Part shown: positions 44,441 to 56,479 of the stretch, one piece after another
Layout: each line of letters opens with the position of its first letter
Numbering within the stretch: position 1 is the first letter of the stretch
Assembly: GCA_030144725.1 (NCBI GenBank)
Contig: JASKMD010000029.1
Location: forward strand, 7,598,946-7,662,945
DNA length: 64,000 nt
Source of the DNA: Haematococcus lacustris
Taxonomy: Eukaryota > Chlorophyta > Chlorophyceae > Chlamydomonadales > Haematococcaceae
Direction of reading: 5' to 3'
Notes under the pieces: model-generated
What the model saw: only the letters and a program-made list of their open reading frames with translations
Databases searched by the model: none
Told to the model about the DNA's origin: nothing
Program-made: the position numbers and the translations under genes

Positions 44441-45244
44441 TGCATCCTGTACGTATATGTATCTGTCACATATGCTGGCTGTTACATGCTGGATTCGGGT
44501 TCGACACACTAAAACACAATGTAACAATGCAACGTGTAACGTTGCACGGATCCAGACGCTCCCTACTCGTCAGTATGCATGGTACTCACCGAACAATTCG
44601 CACTTGGCAAAGAAGTGATACCTACCAACACTGCAACGCACCCAAGCTGAGCTGCTCATGCTACTCATGCTTACAAATCATGCAATGCTACATTCAAGCT
44701 CCTGCACAACCGCACAAGTACAGCTACGTCATCTGCTGTGCGGGAGCACAGCAACCACACTCGTGTCTTAGTGCACTCCAGGCGTCACCGCTTGATGTGA
44801 GTTGTTGGCTTGTTGGTTCGTGATCATGTCCATAACCTGCGGGTTGCACCACACTGCTGTGTCAGCTGTGAATTTAGGGGGGCTGGCAGCTCTATACAGC
44901 ACCTTGACCCTTTCTAGGGCCTGCTCATACCAGTGTCACTCCGCCACATCACTCTCGCACCTCCAGGAGGCAGGCATCGGAGGTATACAACATGCACCAG
45001 CATGCGGCAGGGCAGAGGAAGGGTGTCCTGCAAGGAGTCCTCCTCCTCCATGCCCCAACTCTATACAGCACCACATGCCCTTGCGGCCTACTGCACTACG
45101 GCCTACTCTCTCCAGTTCAGACCGTCCGTGACAGGTGCGGTTGGGCTGGAGTTTACTTGAGTCAAGGGTCACTACATGTTGGGTACCTCAGGCACAAAGC
45201 TTGTAGGGTGACAGCAGCTGGCAGGGCTACAACACCCTCATGTA
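44441..45244. other. Intergenic, no gene seen
   Basis: A few short open frames without protein-like features. No motif recognised. Confidence 0.4.
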
Positions 45245-45330
45245 TCCATGTATAGGCATCCATGCGAGACATGCCGAGGTGTTGACCTGTGGGTAACCGG
45301 GTGCACCCTTGATGACTGCAAACACCCAGC
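45245..45330. repeat. Dispersed family C-like end
   Basis: CGAGACATGCCGAGGTGTTG and ACCTGTGGGTAACCGGGTG followed by CACCCTTGATGACT also occur at about 52295, 58215 and 60650. It sits directly before a family B coding remnant. Confidence 0.6.
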
Positions 45331-45714
45331 AGCTCATGGTGGTCTCTGGCAAAGCTGGCATTGGCACGCCGGGTGGGTGGGGGGACAAGGCAGGGCTGCA
45401 GGCCTTTCGCAAGGTGGTGAGAGGCCCAGGGGTCGGGTAAGACAACAGACAGGGTGAAAAGGAAGGTGGTGACGGTTGATGAGCTCCGCACCAGCCGAGT
45501 CTGCTCAGCTATGAACAGCCCCCAGCCATGTGAGGAAGAGCTGGACCGCAGCGAGCCCACCAGGCCTGAAGGCTGGAATCCTGAAGGCTGGAAGCCTGAA
45601 GGCTGGAAGCCAGCCAAGTCAGGTGCAGGACCGCTTGTTGCGGTCAGCCTAGAGCCGGCGGTTCAAGGTGCCAATGCAGGGCCTCATGTGGTGCCCCTGG
45701 CTGCACCAGACCTG
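45331..45714 (+). pseudogene. Fanzor-like family B, 5' part (split by family A)
   Basis: Readable pieces: AGIGTPGGWG and LQAFRKVV (different frame), then RKVVTVDELRTSRVCSAM, NSPQPCEEELDRSEPTRPEG, and an EGWNP/EGWKP triplication. Nucleotide identity continues to the GCACCAGACC region, equivalent to PVRGLMWWPW in the 60-kb copy. Family B is then interrupted by a family A insertion and resumes at about 46722. VCSA keeps one Cys after TSR, unlike families A and D. Confidence 0.65.
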
Positions 45715-46718
45715 GCGCCATGGGCATGCCAAGCAGCTGGGGTGTTCTTTGGTGCAGCTACCATTGGCACTGGGGGTGGGTGGGGTGCTGATGCGGTGTT
45801 GCGTGCTTGCCGCAAGGTGGTGTGCAGGCCCAGGGGCGCAGGCCAGCTGCGGGGCAGGGTGGTGCTCGTGGATGAGCACCGCACCAGCCGGGTCAGCTCA
45901 GCAGTAAATGGCCAGCAGCCCTGTGAGGAGGAGCTGGACAAACTCAGTGCCACAAGGCCTGCAGGCTGGAAGCCCCCAGCAGGGCAGGTGGAACCCCGCC
46001 TGGTGCGCCCAGCCTGGAGCCAGGAGCGTGGCCAGCCAGTGCTGGGCCTGATGTGGTGCCCTGTAGTGGCCCCCCGCAAGCCCCCACAGGCCCCACGCAG
46101 CAGCCAGGCAGCCACACAGCCAGCAGCCTCAGAGCCAGGGCCCAGCACTCCCCCTCCAGCCAAGCGCAGCAAGCCGGCAGCTGAGCCCACCAAGGGCAAG
46201 GGCAAGGGCAAGGCTGCCAAAGCCAAGCCAGCACCACAGCCAGGCAGGTGGCTGGACAGGGACTGCAATGCAGCATTGGACATGCAGCGCATTGGGGAGA
46301 GCAGGTGGCGGCCGCTGGAGCTGTGCTACTGGCCAGACCAGGTAGCTCTGCCAGCCAAGGGCAAGGAGTACCCTGGCCTGGGCTACAAGCGGGTGCGAGA
46401 CAAGCCACCCAAGGCCCAGGAGCAGCAGCAGCAGCCTGCTGAGGCACAGTAGTATGTGTGTCACCCCATCTGAGCTGTCATAAGCTTACAATTAGTGCAT
46501 GCAGGTCATGCCAACTCTACATCATAGCCCTCGGGTCAGGCAATAGTGTAGGTGGTAGGCGGCTCATGTGCCATGTGCACTGGGTTTACTCCACACAGCC
46601 CAATAACACTGTTTGAGTCGGGTCTAGTTAGTGGCTGCTAGTGGCTGCTAGTGGCTGCTAGTGGGTACTTCTGATCCGGCTCAAATGGAGGCCCTAGTGA
46701 GGGACAAGAGGGCTGTAC
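45715..46718 (+). pseudogene. Fanzor-like family A, longest open copy
   Basis: One frame, shared with upstream family B codons (open 45454-46452), runs from AAGVFFGAATIGTGGGWG through VLRACRKVVCRPRGAGQ and GRVVLVDEHRTSRVSSAV. It continues with QQPCEEELDKLSATRPAGW, a Ser/Pro linker, a Lys-Gly block (TKGKGKGKAAKAKPAPQ) that looks like a nuclear-localisation or nucleic-acid-binding patch, GRWLDRDCNAALDMQRIGES, and a Gln-rich end. The frame is undamaged for about 245 codons, but N-terminal domains including RuvC I are missing. The tail runs to GAGGGACAAGAGGGCTG at about 46717. CCAGACCTGGCG before and CTAGTCTGGGCG after are consistent with a diverged target duplication in family B. Confidence 0.75.
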
Positions 46719-46721
46719 TAG

Positions 46722-47010
46722 TCTGGGCGAACGGGTGGACAGGGACTGCAACGCAGCCCTCAACCTCCAGCGGGCAGGGGAGGCCCCATGGCGCCCACTG
46801 GAGCTGTGCTACTGGCCAGACCGAGCAGCGGCTCCTGCCCAAGGCAAAGAGTACCCAGCAATGGGCTTCAAGACGCTGCGAGACAGAGCACCCAAGGCCC
46901 CAGCCCAGCAGCCTGTAGCACAGTTGCATATGTGCACTAGGCACTGTCCAAGCTGTTGCTTACATCTGAGCATGTGTTTCATGCCAACATCTATCGCCCC
47001 ACTTTTGACA
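46722..47010 (+). pseudogene. Fanzor-like family B, 3' part
   Basis: Continues the interrupted family B copy: RVDRDCNAALNLQRAGEA (RuvC III intact), PLELCYWPDRAAAPAQGK, MGFKTLRDRAPKAPAQ, stop-less run into the tail, and the family B 3' end CATGTGTTTCATGCCAACAT, shared with about 60441-60466. Confidence 0.7.
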
Positions 47011-47391
47011 GGGGGTGGGGGCAGCAAACTAAATATTGGTTCGGTCGGTCCGTAATAAAGATAACGTAGCCCCGGGTTGTAGGTGATGTTTTAACATGCG
47101 CTGAAAGCTGAGCAGTGAGTGTGGAAGGTGCCGAGGCTCAGTACTGCGCAGTAGGTCGCTACCAAACCCCACACCAGACGCAGTGCACAGCATGAAACGG
47201 CGGTCGTGCACCATCGGCTCGGGAAGGAGCAATGGGCATACACAGTGTGGAAGGTTCACCCCGTGCAGACGAACCACCGCCGTAGTGAGGGTCATACGAG
47301 CCTTTCCTTGCGTATGCATGTATTTGAAAGGGCAGGGAGGTGCTGAATGCGAGCTGTGCAGGCCAGGGATGGGCAGGGGCACAACCCTCAC

Positions 47392-50300
47392 CTCATCTAG
47401 TGGTTGCTTTTGTGGTAAGCTGCCCGCATGTGCAGTGATCAGCTGCTGCTCCTGGGTTAGCAAGGCGTGGGTCATTTCCAAGGCCCCTGCACACCACACA
47501 GCCACACAGTCAGGATCACAGCGGTGCCAAAACAGTCCTCCTCCTCCTCCTCCTCCTCCTCCTCCTCCTCATCATCATCATCATCATTATCATCATCATC
47601 ATCATCGTCATCATCGTCATCACCGTCTTCACACACCAGGCTGTTGCAACGTGTAATACACCCCCTCGCAGCACACTGTGCCACGCACAAGGCCCTGATG
47701 GCGGGGTCTGTGCTCAGTGTGAGGTGAGCGAACAACGGCGTGTTTATTGTTCGCCTGGGTCTTAACCCTGCCTGCCCAGCCCCCCACTGCACCTGCCTTG
47801 CCCACTGTGCCTCCACTCAGATGCCGGCGTGAAGCCAGCAGCTACATCAAGACAGTGGCTCCAGGACAACTGACCCTGGCTAAATGCCGTGGTTATTGTG
47901 CAGCTGGCGTAGAGCTGGCTGGACTGCCGCAAGGCTCTGCTGCCACAGGCCCCAACCCAGATTTGGCATTTTGCAACCCCATGCAGCCCAATCTCTGGGC
48001 CTGCCAAGCTTGCGACCCCATGGCAAAGGCCGTGGGCTGTGAGCCTGGCTCAGGCAAGGATAACCGGCGGAATAGGGCGTGGGTGGGATGAACGGCTGCT
48101 GAAGGCCAGGCAGCGACATTGAGATGGAATTGGCTTTTTGGCTCGTTGCCAGTAGGCTCAGTTGCTCCATTGATGACTACCAACCCCATGGGTAATCACG
48201 GGCCCAGCCATCATGGCCTAGGGAAGAACTGGAGCAGCGATGACAGACACAGGACTGCTGCCCGGTGGCACTGCTTGCTGCCCATGGCCATACGCCTGTT
48301 GTGTACTGCCACAATTGCTTAGCCTTGCTCTTGACTGAGTCAGACCTCAGTGCCACAAGGCCTGCAGGCTGGAAGCCCCCAGCAGGGCAGGTGGAACCCC
48401 GCCTGGTGCGCCCAGCCTGGAGCCAGGAGCGTGGCCAGCCAGTGCGGGGCCTGATGTGGTGCCCTGTAGTGCCCCCCCGCAAGCCCCCACAGGCCCCACG
48501 CAGCAGCCAGGCAGCCACACAGCCAGCAGCCTCAGAGCCAGGGCCCAGCACTCCCCCTCCAGCCAAGCGCAGCAAGCTGGCAGCTGAGCCCACCAAGGGC
48601 AAGGGCAAGGGCAAGGCTGCCAAAGCCAAGCCAGCACCACAGCCAGGCAGGTGGCTGGACAGGGACTGCAATGCAGCATTGAACATGCAGCGCATTGGGG
48701 AGAGCAGGTGGCGTCCACTGGAGCTGTGCTACTGGCCAGACCAGGGAGCTCTGCCAGCCAAGGGCAAGGAGTACCCTGGCCTGGGCTACAAGCGGCTGCG
48801 AGATAAGCCACCAAAGGCCCAGCAGCATGGAGGCCCTAGTGAGGGACAAGAGGGCTGAATCAGACCTGCCAACTCAACAGCTACTAGGCCCTATGGCCGG
48901 ATGCGGGCCCAGACATGAGCCACGGCTCAAGATTATTCCGTGCGGCAAAACTGAGCTGCTGAGCATCAACAACAGTTCTTGCAAGCGAAGTGGCTCGTCG
49001 CTTTAGGCTGAGCACTACCTGTAAGAGTCCTGGATGGGCTTGGCCTGGCAAGCCAAGATGACCCAGTTGTTAGGGACCTGCTCACCCTGGGGCAGCGCTT
49101 CCCTAAACCACGGTGTCGTCATGATCTCAGCGAGGCTGGGCCGGCTGTCAGGGTCCCTCTGCAGCATGCAGCCCAGCACCGCCATGCACTCCGCAGACAC
49201 CTGCACAGCACCCGCCCGCACCCAGGCCTTGCAGCCAGCAGCCAGCAGGGGCGGGGCGATGTTGAGGGCGAAGGCTGCGAGCAGGTGGCCAGGTCTGGGT
49301 GAATCCCCGCTGGACCACTCACTGGGTGGCCGCCTGCAATGGGCGGGCTGGGGTACTCCACCTGCGCTGCCAGCAGCCGCCTGCAGCGCACCAACAGCCA
49401 CTGACCTGAGAGGTGAGGCAAGCAGGTGGCAGCAGACTAGGCTGATGAGCAGGATCAGCAGCCAGCAGCAGCCTGCCTGGCAGCAGCTGGACTCAGATGG
49501 TGTGTTATGTGTGGGTGTGCAGTGGGGTGGCTCACCGCACGCTGGCCTGCTGGGTGCTGCTGCCCTGGTCGCCTGCCCCTGGGGCCCCGAGGGCTGCCTG
49601 CTCCAGGTCCCCGCTGGACAGGCAGCCAAAGGGGTAGCACTTGAACAGCAGGGTGTAGAGCAGCACGCCCAGCGCCCACACATCCACCTGGAGGCACAGG
49701 CCAGCAGGCAGGCCAGCTAGCAGGTGGGCCATGGTGCGAGCATTGCAGCGGGCAGTAGGGCATGCAGGCAGGCAATCAGGTAGGTGGGCAGGCTGGGGAG
49801 GTGGAGGGGATGAGGGGCGGAGCAAGATGCAGGTGCGGCCGCAGGCTGAGGCATGCGCCACAGAGTCGCATGGCCGCCCTTCTCCGCCTCTCACCTTGGT
49901 GCCATCGTAGTGCACAGCCCCCTGCTCAGCCAGTGCCAGGCTGCCATGCTCCATCCAGAGCTGCAGCAGCTCAGGCGCCAAGTAGGCTGGGGTGCCCACA
50001 TACGTCTCACAGGGGGTGGCGGCGTTGTGGCGGCGGCTCAGGCCAAAGTCAGCCAGGCGCACCAGGGGCAGCGGCGCACCCGGCACCAGGTCCAGCAGCA
50101 CGTTCTCCAGCTTGATGTCCCTGATGGGGAGGGAAGGGTGAGGGGCAACATAGTGGGTGAGATGAGGTGCAGGTGCCAGTAGTACAGGAGCAAGAGGTGC
50201 AAGGGAGGGCAGGCAGAGCAGGGCTGGCAGGGGAGTGCAGTGAGTGCTGTGAGGCAAGGCCAGGTGGGAGCAGGGAGGCTGAAGGCTGCAGCCAGGCTTG

Positions 50301-51357
50301 GCCCACCTGTGCACCACCTCCTTGGCGTGGCAGTAGTCCAGGGTGAGCACCAGCTGCTGGAAGAACCAGCGCGCCACGGCCTCCCTCAGCCCTCCACCAC
50401 CTGCTCCTGCACACACATGCGCCAGCAGTGGCAGGCGGCAGCTGCTGGGGGAGAGAGGGGTGCAAGCTGTAATGGCCAGGGGTGCAATGCAGGCCAGTGG
50501 GTGGCCCCGTCACCCTGCATGCCCCTGCGCCCCATTGCCCATGGCAGCCTACGGTGCCGGGGCAGCGGGCTTGCATGTATTGTGGTGGTCAGGCTGGTGG
50601 GCTGGGCGCCCGCACCTGGGCCCTGCTGTGCTGAGCTGCAAGCGTGTGAACCGCCATGTGCCTCCAGGTAACTCAGCAGCGAACCACCTGGGGCAGGAGC
50701 AGCAGCATGCAAAGTGAGAAGGCCGGGCTGAGAAGTTGTGCACCCTGCTGCTGGAGGAGTGTCAGGCCTGGCTGCACCTGTGCAGACGTCCATGGCAATC
50801 CCCACATGGGAGGAGCCGGCTCGGAACACCTCCCGTAGCCGCACGATGTGCGGGTGGTTCATGCTCCTGTGCACGCAGGCGTCAGCACCACATGTCACCC
50901 ACCCTGCCCTGCCCTCGCATACACGCAGCCTGCGCCTCCGCCTTTCAGATGAGGGCAGGGGGCATGCGGCCCTGTGTGCTGCAGCTGCCGTGCTTGGTGT
51001 GGCGCACCAGTGCAGCTTGACCTCTCGCCGCAGCTGATGCACGTATTGCCTGTTGCGCGCGACCAGCTTCACGGCGCGGAAGGTGTTGATACGCGTGTCC
51101 CTGCTCAGGTGCAGCGCCACCAGCGCCGCGCACATCACGCAGCTACCCGCCTGGTTCTCAGTCGTGCTTGCTTGTGCCCGAAGCAGAGCACGGTCAATCC
51201 CTGCACATTGCTGAATGCTCAATGCCTGCTGCGCGCACCTGGCTAGCACCACGAGGCCGAAGGTGCCTTCCCCCAGGATGGCGTGCGCCACATACGGCGT
51301 TCCTGCCAGCAGGAGCTGCGCCGTCTGCAGACTGGGGCTACAATGGGCTGTCGCCAT
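47392..51357 (-). CDS. SnRK-like Ser/Thr protein kinase, copy 2
   Basis: Minus-strand exons 51357-51239, 51100-51008, 50866-50778, 50687-50616, 50400-50307, 50120-49895, 49687-49541, 49400-49323, 49200-49086 and 47486-47392 give 376 in-frame residues; a final exon below 47392 was not found. From the glycine loop to MTTPWFREALPQ the exon lengths equal copy 1 and both exons and introns are nearly identical, including HRDIKLENVLLD, DFGLSR and GTPAYLAPELL. The first 18 residues (MATAHCSPSLQTAQLLLA) and the exon 47486-47392 (GALEMTHALLTQEQQLIT ... QPLDE) are homologous to copy 1 only in part, or not at all. The intron before that exon is about 1.6 kb and carries a CTC/ATC microsatellite and a Fanzor-like fragment. 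The start lies only about 250 bp downstream of the ankyrin gene's stop. Confidence 0.82.
47536..47635. repeat. (CTC)n-(ATC)n microsatellite in a kinase 2 intron
   Basis: CTC units followed by ATC units with a few ATT/GTC variants. The poly-Ser and poly-Glu/Asp ORFs are artefacts. Confidence 0.95.
48348..48857 (+). mobile_element. Family A fragment with target duplication, in a kinase intron
   Basis: Starts abruptly at CAGTGCCACAAGGCCTGCAG (codons for SATRPAGWKP) and reads RLVRPAWSQERGQPVRG, GRWLDRDCNAALNMQRIGES and LPAKGKEYPGLGYKRL. It jumps from CCAGCAG directly to CATGGAGGCCCTAGTGAGGG, skipping about 250 bp of tail, and ends GACAAGAGGG. CTGAGTCAGACCT (48335-48347) and CTGAATCAGACCT (48855-48867) form a 13-bp duplication with one mismatch. 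It lies in the intron of kinase copy 2, antisense to the gene. 5' truncation plus a target duplication is typical of target-primed reverse transcription. Confidence 0.8.
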
Positions 51358-51467
51358 ATCAACGCACAGGTTGGGCAGGCTGTCTCTGGAGAAGCGTCGC
51401 ACGCGTCCCAGGTATGAGCTGACTGGAAGCTCTGTTGATGCTGATGGTGTAGCTAGCTTATCGGATA

Positions 51468-51472
51468 TTACA
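51468..51472 (-). terminator. TGTAA poly(A) signal of the ankyrin gene
   Basis: Minus-strand TGTAA about 140 nt after the ankyrin gene stop and before the kinase 2 start codon. Confidence 0.45.
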
Positions 51473-51608
51473 AACGCGATGCCCATCTTCGCAGAATGCC
51501 CACCAACTCTTCTCCCGCAGCTGACGTGAAGCTGCTGCATTTAAATGAGAGTGACTGCCTGCAGGCCGCACCCGCTCTACTTGAGCCATGCTGGTCAGCT
51601 AAGTTCCA

Positions 51609-54600
51609 TCATGCTTCGGGCTCAACAACGGGTACATGCATGATGGCTTCCATCTCCGCCTTTAGCTTCGCAGCATTCAAAGCTCGCAGTCTGTCACGTT
51701 CGGCGCGGAGGTCTGCTCGCAACGCACACACCCTACAAGCAGCGAAAAGCATTAGCAGCATCGGCAATGGTCTTCTCCAGCCCGACAGGAGTAGGCAGGC
51801 AGGCTACCAGACGTCAAGACAAGGTGTGCTTGTGAACCCACATATCTTAATCCACTCCTGAGCAGGACACAAGCGCTAGTCCCACTATGCTAGATCAAAA
51901 CGCACTTTCTGCATTGCGTCAGGCATGTTTCAATTCAGTCATGCTGCGTACTGTTTGCCTGCCCAACAGCCGCCCAGCAGCGCTGAACACAGTGATGTGT
52001 TGCGTGTGTTGAGCGATATGCATGTCTGTGTTAGATGGAGGGCAGCTAGGCTGCAATGCTGTCCTACACATGATCCAGCAGTGGGAGCAGCACACACCCT
52101 CTAGGCCTGACTATGTCTTAATCACAGACATTGGCGTCAAAAAGGCAGTGGCAGTAGAAGCAGCTGGCATGGGAGGAGGATGCACAGATGACTGGCCAGT
52201 CAGGTGGCGTCCTCAGAGTGCACGCTGGGAAACAAGGATGAGTATGAACAATGCCAAGGGTAGATCAAAACCAGGCCACCACACATTCATGTCGAGACAT
52301 CCTTGCAAGACATGCCGAGGTGTTGACCTGTGGGTAGTCGAGTGCACTATTGATGACCACCAACCCCATCCCTGGTGGCACAATGTACTCCTAAGGCCAC
52401 TGGGCTTCCCATCAAAACTAATAGCTTGATGCTTGTAACTCTGATAGCCTGACTAGCTACTACCCATAGGTGGTTGCAGGCCCAGCCATCCTTCAGACTG
52501 CTGTTCCTGGCCCCTGATGAGCACGGCAGCCAACCACCTGCCTAGCATGGTGCACAATGGAAAGCTGAGCAATGTGTCAAGCTGCTTTCCAATCATGGCC
52601 GTACCAAAGTTCAGCCGCTGGCCCTGACATTCCCCAGGACCCAGCCCTGATCCGAGCCCTGACCCCCTTCCTGTGCCTAGCTCCCACCTTGCTATGGCAG
52701 CTTCATGCATGGCTTGCAGCGCATCCAGCTGTGAGTCACTGAGGCTAGCCAGGTTTAGCCCTAACACATGACTGGGCCTGATGTCCAGGGCCAGAGCTTC
52801 AGGCCACTGCTCCTGAGGCACCACAACCATCAAAAGCACGCCAACACCCAATGCATTGCGGTGCATGCGTCAATGGTCCTCGACGGCTGACTTGCAGGCC
52901 ATGTGCACAAGGGTAATGGCAGCATGTGGTGACTGCAGCAATGTGAGGTGCCAGCTGTGAAGCCAAGACCTACTTCAGCTGCACTGCTACCCTCAGCTCA
53001 GTACTCTCTTCAGCACTATTTGTAACGCCTCTGACATGAGGTGCGGCTGTGCTGCCCCCAGCGGCCTCCAGCCCACCTGCCATCAAAATGCACTCCCTCG
53101 CCGCACCATGTGTCCTCCTACCTGGCCCCACCCGCATCCCATGGCAAGGCCAGGCCAGGCCTCTACACTCCATAGCAAAGCCCCCCGGCACCACCCCTTT
53201 TCACATCTACATTGACCACCTGCATGCGCTGCTTCTTGCCACTTTGTAAGCCCATGCGGTTGTCTAGGCACGCTACAAGAGGGCTCACTTGTACGTACCT
53301 GCAGTTGTCGCTCCGCTCTGGCCGGCCAGTCATCGTTTGCCTTATCGTAACCACCCCGCTCGTTTTCGCCGGGCATGGCCAGCTGTGTGGCATGAGCTTG
53401 ACGACGCGTGCGGGAGGAACACGCCAACCCTTGTGTTTCCTTGCGGGTGAGGTGCCTGAGTGCAGCTGGGCTTTCTAAGCTTGGAGACTCGGTTGCGGCG
53501 CACGCGCTTGCCCTCTCGTCACGATCAGCAGCTCCGCCGCTGCCCGCTGACTGCTGGGTGCGGCCAGTTTCCTGCACTTGTCTCGCTACAGCGTGCTTTT
53601 CCCGACCTTCCTTTGCCACAAAAGCCCAGCTACGGGCTGGAGATTCGAACTCAGGCCTGGAACGTAGTTCCGTCTCGACACGGCGTTGGGCCGGATCTGG
53701 CCGCCGCTCATGCCGAGTCCGCAGCTGCGCCGGCAGGCGCTGCACTGGTTCGGCCTGCTCCACGGGACATATTTCCGGCGACACGGAAGTGGGTGCGCGC
53801 GTCACACTTGTGCTAACCCCGTCGCCAACCTGGCCCACCCGCCCCATGCTAGCCGCACCCGCTGGGCAGGAAGTGTCATCTGGAGCAGCAAGAAGTGGCA
53901 CGTGGGGAAAGACACCACCCAGCTGCTCTACTCCTGCCCCTCCCCCTCCATCCCTCTGCTCTTGCTGCTTTACTCGTCTGCTCTGCCTGCAGTCGTTGCC
54001 ATCACCTTCGGAAGCCCCCCAGCCCACCCCGCTTGTCCTGGTGGCAGAGGCAGGGGTGGTGGACCTGGAGGCACTGGGTCTCCCTGCTGCCAGGCTCGAC
54101 TGATGGACTATGGCCTCAGCGTCAAACTGCAGTGTCCCATCAAGCTGGCTCCCCTCAGCTTCAGGCTGACTTGGAGGATCTCTCAACCCTGGCTCTAGAC
54201 CTCTCAACGGCTGCGTCTCAGCAGCAGGTGGCTGACGATCTTGCTGATCTGCCCCTGTCTCTTCCCTTGCCTGCTCATGTGCTTGCCCTGTGCTTGCATT
54301 GCCTGCAGGCAGCTGGCTCGCTGGGTTGCTACTGCCACCAGCCTTGCTGGGGCTTGCGCCAGGGAGCCCCTGTGAGCTCCCTGTGTCAGGCAGTGGGGAA
54401 GGCTGGGGGCTGGAAGGGAAGGACGAGGCAGTGCAGGTATCAACGTGAGACTGCCTGGTGGGGCCACAGGGGAGGGGTTCAGCCTGCTCCGCCACCTCAG
54501 GCTTGGGACCCACAGCTGGGGGCTGCAAGAAGGCTGGGGGGCAGCTGGTTGAGGCAGGTGGGCCTTGTGGCGGCTCTGTGATGAGCTGCAATTCGTGCAT

Positions 54601-55773
54601 CACACCCTGCTGGGCAGCATCACACTTGCAGGGGAGGAGGGGAGGAGGGGAGAAGGGGGGGCCTTGCGGTAGCAAAGGGGAGGAGGGGAGGAGGGAAGAA
54701 AAGGGGGGCCTTGCGGTAGCAAAGGCCAAGGTCTCCTTGCCACTGCATCACCTACCAGGGTTGCATGGCTGTGGTGCACTCCTTGCTGCCCGCAAGCCTC
54801 GCCTCCACCATGGGGCTGCGGCCTGCCTTGTTGCGGGTCAAGGGGCTAAGGCCCGCATCCAGCAGCAGCTGCACACAGGCCAGGTGACCTGCAGGGGTGG
54901 AGGGTGGACCCAGGCAGCACTAATGTCAGGTCACCTCAAAGCCTTCCATGCTGTCACCAATGCAAGGGCATGGGGCAAGTGTGACGGGACACACAAGCGG
55001 GCAGGGGGCAAGGAACACTCGTCCACAACAGCTGCAAAAGCAGCAGGGACCATGGCAAAGCTTGGTTGCTAGACATGCACGCATGGCGTTTTGCCACCCA
55101 CCCCAAACTGCTCAAAAGGGGATTGAGGTTAGATCGTGACAAAGGTACACTCCCCAATGAGTGTAATTGCGTCAGCTGTTAACCTCCACGTCTATGAACA
55201 AGAAGAAGAGCACCGTCGAGCAAAAGCAGTGCCCAGCAACATTAACTTTTCCTGCAACATTGTGTGCTGTCTAGCAGCTCAAACTCCGTTTTCGCACCTG
55301 GTTGCCTGATTGAGCTGCCCCAGGGCAAGCCCATCTCTACCTACACCCCTGGCCCCAAGGCCTACACCCTACCCAATGCCTACCCCTGCTGGACGGACCT
55401 GACCTGCGCGGGCAGCGTAGTGGAGCGCTGTGCTTCCCTGGGCGTCACATGCCATGGCGGCTGGTGGGCCGGGCCGTTGCTTTGTCAAGGGCTCTGACGC
55501 CCCCTGGAGGGCTGGTCCAAGCTGCTTGGTGTCACCCTGCTGCTGCTGATCCTGCTGCTGATCCTGCTGCTGATCCTGCTGCTGCATCCCGCCCAGCACA
55601 GCTTTCACGATGTGATGGTGGCCGCTGCTGGCCGCTGCCATCAAGGGAGTGAGGCCGTCATGTTGGGCCAGGCTCACGTCAGCCCTGTCCTGCACACCGC
55701 ACCGCCAAGTCTCTTGAGCCATGCTCGCAGGGACATGGAACCTCTGATGAGGCCTTCATCTAGCTCTACCGCC

Positions 55774-55811
<38 letters not shown>

Positions 55812-56479
55812 TTTGCTGCTGCTGTTGTTGTCCCTGCTTGCACCCACGCCGGATACTGGCACACTCCATGCGGCTTAGCCGGTCTGTGCAGCACCCCTCA
55901 CCTTGTGCATCAGCCGCACAGCCACCCCCAGGTGCCCTGCCCAGCAGGCAAACAAGAGCGGAGTGCCGCCTCGCACATTGCGACAGTTCAGGTCAGCGCC
56001 CGCACGGACCTGCAGCACCATACCAGCCACAGCACAGCAGGGAACGAGGAGGAGCTGTACTGCATGTCACTGCATGGACAGTGGAGATATGCTTGAAAAG
56101 CTGCATCTCACACCAGTAGAGGGATCAAGGCCAGGTGGCCATGCATGCACGCCAGGTGCAAGGGGGTGTTGCCGCTGGGTGCTGCCTGGCAATTGATGTC
56201 AGCGCCAGCCTCCAGCAATCGGGATGCGGTGTGAAGTAGTCCATGTTTGCAGCACGCCAAGAGAGGCGTTGTGCCGTGTGCATCACAAATATTGACGGCG
56301 TCGATTCGTCGCCGTGCATGCGTGGGGAGCTTCGATTGTGAGACAGCACCGCCGGCGTCACTCGGAGCACATCGCTCTGCTTTCGCTAGAAGCGCATCCA
56401 ACGCGGCCGAAGTCCCCGAACCGCGTATGCAAGCAGCAAGGAGCTGCTCAGCCAGCTCAAATAGCTCTGTTGGGGCCAT
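51609..56479 (-). CDS. Ankyrin-repeat protein with disordered centre and coiled-coil tail
   Basis: Seven minus-strand exons, 56479-56114, 56009-55902, 55689-55404, 54888-54756, 54709-53299, 52812-52688 and 51732-51609, close in frame to 850 residues. Ankyrin units: AHGTTPLLACCKHG, GNTPLHLACMHGHLALIPLL, GGTPLLFACWAGHLGV, DGLTPLMAAASSGHHHIVKA, GSTALHYAARAGHLACVQLL. A QQQD repeat interrupts one ankyrin unit. Exon 5 encodes about 470 Pro/Ser/Gln/Ala-rich residues with no fold visible. The tail, spliced from LDALQAMHEAAIAR to VCALRADLRAERDRLRALN, reads as one continuous coiled coil and ends VPVVEPEA. Presumably a scaffold; no catalytic domain seen. Divergent from the secreted-protein gene across 243 bp. 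The exon 5 acceptor is the least certain site because the sequence around it is duplicated. Confidence 0.8.
52290..52450 (+). repeat. Dispersed family C-like end, in an intron
   Basis: CATTCATGTCGAGACATCC, GGTGTTGACCTGTGGGTAGT, TGATGACCACCAACCCCATC and ATAGCTTGATGCTTGT match the solo ends near 58205 and 60640. It lies in the last intron of the ankyrin gene. Confidence 0.65.

Noticed and set aside
45684..46464. Long minus-strand ORFs opposite the family A copy
   Set aside because: Mirror frames of the GC-rich Fanzor-like coding sequence; the plus strand carries the recognisable RuvC motifs.
53408..54581. Two plus-strand ORFs of about 230 codons
   Set aside because: Antisense shadows of the long disordered exon of the ankyrin gene; composition is Pro/Leu/Cys-rich without any motif.
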